From assembly GCA_012839665.1 (NCBI GenBank), contig DUMX01000123.1, forward strand, positions 1 to 7,207: 7,207 nt of DNA, written 5' to 3'. The notes beneath the pieces are model-generated. The model was not told the origin of the DNA. It ran no database searches and was given only the letters and a program-made list of their open reading frames with translations. Below are positions 5,870 to 7,207 of this stretch, one piece after another. A program made the translations under genes and the position numbers. This DNA is from Gelria sp. (lineage in GTDB: Bacteria > Bacillota > Syntrophomonadia > Syntrophomonadales > Syntrophomonadaceae). How positions within the stretch are numbered: the first letter of the stretch is position 1; each line of letters starts with the position of its first letter.

Positions 5870-6292
5870 TCATATTTCAGGATAATAATTGTCAAGCGTT
5901 ATCACCGGCTCTCCGACTGCTACAGCTAATTTGATATCCCCGGTAACAAGCTTGCAGCTCAATAGTGTGGCAGCTTGCACGTAAGCTGCATCATAGGCAC
6001 TTATTTGCTTCTCTTTTGCAAATTGAGCTAACTCCCGGCCATACGACTCAATGTCCACCCAACTAATCTGCAATGAAGTTATTGTGCCTACCAACTGATT
6101 AAATATTGTTTCATCCATCCTGCCCCTACGAAAAGCAACCAGGGAAGCATTTACCAATTCCAATATCAACAGTCTGGGAGCATAGAACTCCACCGTACCT
6201 TCCACATAGTCTGCTATAAGGCGGCGAGCTTGCCGGGAATTCTCGTCTGGGAAAAACGCTGCCAGTATAACACTTGCATCAATTACGATCAT
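5870..6292 (-). CDS. vapC: VapC-type PIN-domain ribonuclease toxin
   Basis: A 140-residue PIN protein starting MIVIDASVILAAFFPDE. The four conserved acidic residues are visible: D5 (IDAS), E45 (LILELVNA), D101 (SAYDAAY) and D119 (VTGD), a complete metal site for RNA cleavage. This arrangement is the VapC branch, different from the PIN_3-type toxin at 2369-2773. VapC toxins cut specific RNAs, often initiator tRNA or rRNA, and are neutralised by a cognate antitoxin. The ATG lies inside the last codons of the Phd/YefM antitoxin gene with a 14-base overlap (6279-6292), and AGGAG stands 7 bases before it, so translation is coupled. The stop is TGA at 5872-5870. No T-rich terminator follows; only a 7-base inverted repeat GAGAAAT/ATTTCTC (5830-5836, 5865-5871) that includes the stop codon. 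Confidence 0.9.
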   Translation of the reverse strand: MIVIDASVILAAFFPDENSRQARRLIADYVEGTVEFYAPRLLILELVNASLVAFRRGRMDETIFNQLVGTITSLQISWVDIESYGRELAQFAKEKQISAYDAAYVQAATLLSCKLVTGDIKLAVAVGEPVITLDNYYPEI

Positions 6293-6539
6293 GCTCCAGC
6301 TCCTTTCTTGATTCCCGGTATAATTCCGATGCGGTTAGCCCAGTGTCTTCTAAAATATTTGACAGGTCTCTGACCGCCAAGAAATGCTTCATCCGTTCGA
6401 GATTTAAGTATTCCTGATAAGGTATTATTACCAACACTGGCTCGCCTCTCTTTTCAACTACAACGCTCTCCTGGTTCTCAGCCCTCCGGGCAATTTCCAA
6501 AAAATATGTTTTTGCCTGACTTACCGACATGGTTTTCAT
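6279..6539 (-). CDS. Phd/YefM-family antitoxin
   Basis: An 86-residue protein with the Phd/YefM N-terminal DNA-binding domain: MSVSQAKTYFLEIARRAE, VVVEKRGEPVLVIIPYQEY (about residues 4-44). The fold forms dimers that bind the operon's operator. The C-terminal part (about 50-86, ILEDTGLTASELYRESRKEL and on) is charged and helical and should block the toxin. The start at 6539 has AGGAGG 9 bases upstream; an internal ATG three codons later is less well placed. It is the first gene of a two-gene operon with vapC, overlapping it by 14 bases. Control is likely autoregulatory: a palindrome overlaps the -10 of the promoter just upstream. Confidence 0.9.
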   Translation of the reverse strand: MKTMSVSQAKTYFLEIARRAENQESVVVEKRGEPVLVIIPYQEYLNLERMKHFLAVRDLSNILEDTGLTASELYRESRKELEHDRN

Positions 6540-6552
6540 GTATAGTCACCTC

Positions 6553-6591
6553 CTATAACCATTATAGTAAGCCATACGGAAAAAATGTCAA
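6553..6591 (-). promoter_or_regulatory. Promoter with overlapping palindromic operator for the phd-vapC operon
   Basis: The minus strand has consensus hexamers TTGACA (6591-6586) and TATAAT (6566-6561), separated by 19 bases, which is 2 longer than optimal. The 15-base palindrome CTATAA-CCA-TTATAG (6553-6567) covers the whole -10. This is where an autorepressing Phd/YefM-vapC complex would block RNA polymerase. The start codon at 6539 is about 20 bases below the -10, so the leader is very short but still includes the AGGAGG site. Confidence 0.75.
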
Positions 6592-6658
6592 TAATATGTT
6601 TTGTTTTCCCTGGTATTTCAGCTCGCCCACCGCCACTAACCAGGTTACAACTTTACCT

Positions 6659-6733
6659 GTAGAGGTTCTTTTCAAGACACACTGGCGTCATTTCCAAACA
6701 CGTAAAGAAGCTAGACAAGCTATATTTGCATAA
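6659..6733 (+). pseudogene. C-terminal fragment of an IS3-family transposase
   Basis: The plus frame reads VEVLFKTHWRHFQTRKEA and continues RQAIFA before a TAA at 6731-6733. The pattern FQTRKEARQAIF is the one found near the C-terminus of IS3/IS150-type OrfB transposases, normally followed by EYIEVFYNRQRRHS. Here the frame stops just before that segment, and nothing upstream of about 6659 (which is promoter DNA of the TA operon) looks like the DDE core. Only about 25 codons remain, so it is a dead scrap of an insertion sequence. No terminal inverted repeats were found. Confidence 0.6.
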
Positions 6734-6740
6734 AAGAAGA

Positions 6741-6842
6741 TAATTGTGGATTGGTTCCCACCAGGCGGGCAAAGGGAACCGTAAGGTCATAACGCAAGGC
6801 CAACTCCCTACCTCCCTGGTCACTTAGTCGGTAATTAGTTCT
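6741..6842 (-). pseudogene. hisS: Fragment of histidyl-tRNA synthetase (hisS)
   Basis: The minus frame reads RTNYRLSDQGGRELALRYDL and continues TVPFARLVGTNPQL, the motif-2-proximal region of class II histidyl-tRNA synthetases (compare RGGRDLALRYDLTVPFAR in intact enzymes). The homology fades at about 6741; the frame then runs to a TAG at 6722-6720, inside the transposase scrap on the other strand. Upstream a TGA closes the frame at 6869-6867. About 35 codons of a roughly 420-codon gene remain, so the scrap has no function. A HisZ paralogue is possible but the RYDLTVPFAR wording fits HisRS better. Confidence 0.65.
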
Positions 6843-6973
6843 AGATTTGGTTCCATAAGAATCGGTTCAATCTGTTTTTGCGCATAGTTTTTCAATATTT
6901 CAGCAAGGTCTACATTTTTAGGCCAATTTTGTAAAACGTCATATCTAAGTCCATCAGTATCAAATTTAATGAA
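6824..6973 (-). pseudogene. C-terminal fragment of an unidentified protein
   Basis: The minus frame is open for 49 codons between TAA at 6976-6974 and TAA at 6826-6824. It reads FDTDGLRYDVLQNWP, then DLAEILKNYAQKQIEPILME, which looks like the genuine C-terminal helix region of a protein. I suspect a nucleotidyltransferase of the AbiEii type but cannot confirm it. It has no start codon or binding site and overlaps the hisS scrap in another frame at its end. Beyond it, 6974-7207 carries a plus-strand 60-codon frame (6969-7151) without a ribosome binding site and no other signal that I can support. Confidence 0.3.
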
Positions 6974-7207
6974 TTATGGACAATTGTTCTTTGTAGCAAA
7001 ACAATTATCCTGCTACCCGGCACACAACAAGACTTACGAGTTTGCTGGTTTCGTACACTCTGGGTTTGGTAATAAAAAATGGCCTGAAAACCAAAAAATG
7101 TTGCTACAATTGATTACCGATTTGATGCTGGAATATATGCAGTTACAATAACTTGGTTCGTTTTGCGGTATCCTGTTACGTTTATTTTTTCATTGCGATT
7201 ATCCTTA

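Noticed and set aside
5830..5871. Inverted repeat GAGAAAT/ATTTCTC after vapC
   Set aside because: Loop of 28 bases and no T-run on the minus strand; not a terminator.
6753..6780. Inverted repeat GGTTCCC/GGGAACC
   Set aside because: It falls within the hisS scrap and is explained by the codons for TVPFARLVGT; no regulatory context.
6969..7151. Plus-strand 60-codon frame
   Set aside because: No ribosome binding site, no recognised motif, and its beginning overlaps a minus-strand frame that looks more protein-like; not called as a gene.
1..7207. CRISPR arrays, tRNA or rRNA genes
   Set aside because: No regularly spaced direct repeats and no cloverleaf or rRNA-like segments were seen on reading both strands.

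Overview
The window looks like accessory chromosomal DNA from a low-to-mid GC Gram-positive anaerobe (Firmicutes; a Syntrophomonas/Pelotomaculum-like clostridial lineage is my guess). The reasons are strong AGGAGG-type ribosome binding sites, sigma-A-like promoters, a molbindin-type molybdate protein, AbrB and Phd antitoxins, and a GTAGGGGC palindromic intergenic repeat. This is inferred from content, not from a database match.

Layout, left to right. Positions 1-301 hold a long imperfect palindromic repeat and a second hairpin, with no gene. A minus-strand membrane-anchored metallophosphoesterase fills 302-1753. A divergent promoter region leads to a plus-strand 67-codon molbindin (Mop/TOBE) reading frame at 2015-2218 that is intact except for two in-frame TGA codons. 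A bidirectional terminator (about 2299-2337) separates it from a minus-strand AbrB-type antitoxin plus PIN toxin pair (3048 to 2369), whose likely promoter lies some 300 bases upstream and leaves a long leader. Next comes a minus-strand cluster read 5644 to 3467: a DeoR/WYL-like HTH regulator, a small gamma-glutamylcyclotransferase (GGCT/AIG2) protein, a second GGCT-fold protein whose only well-placed start codon is ACG, and a 45-residue zinc ribbon. A second toxin-antitoxin pair (Phd/YefM plus VapC, 6539 to 5870) has a clear promoter with an overlapping palindromic operator. The last 600 bases are a gene graveyard: a C-terminal scrap of an IS3-like transposase on plus, a scrap of histidyl-tRNA synthetase on minus abutting it, and weak open frames of unknown origin.

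Functionally, the two toxin-antitoxin modules flank the regulator/GGCT/zinc-ribbon cluster, as expected in a variable island. The least ordinary points are the doubly TGA-interrupted molbindin, which has a hairpin beginning 16-17 bases after each TGA, and the tandem GGCT-fold genes with the ACG start. Nothing here proves a new system; both can be tested by comparison with relatives.
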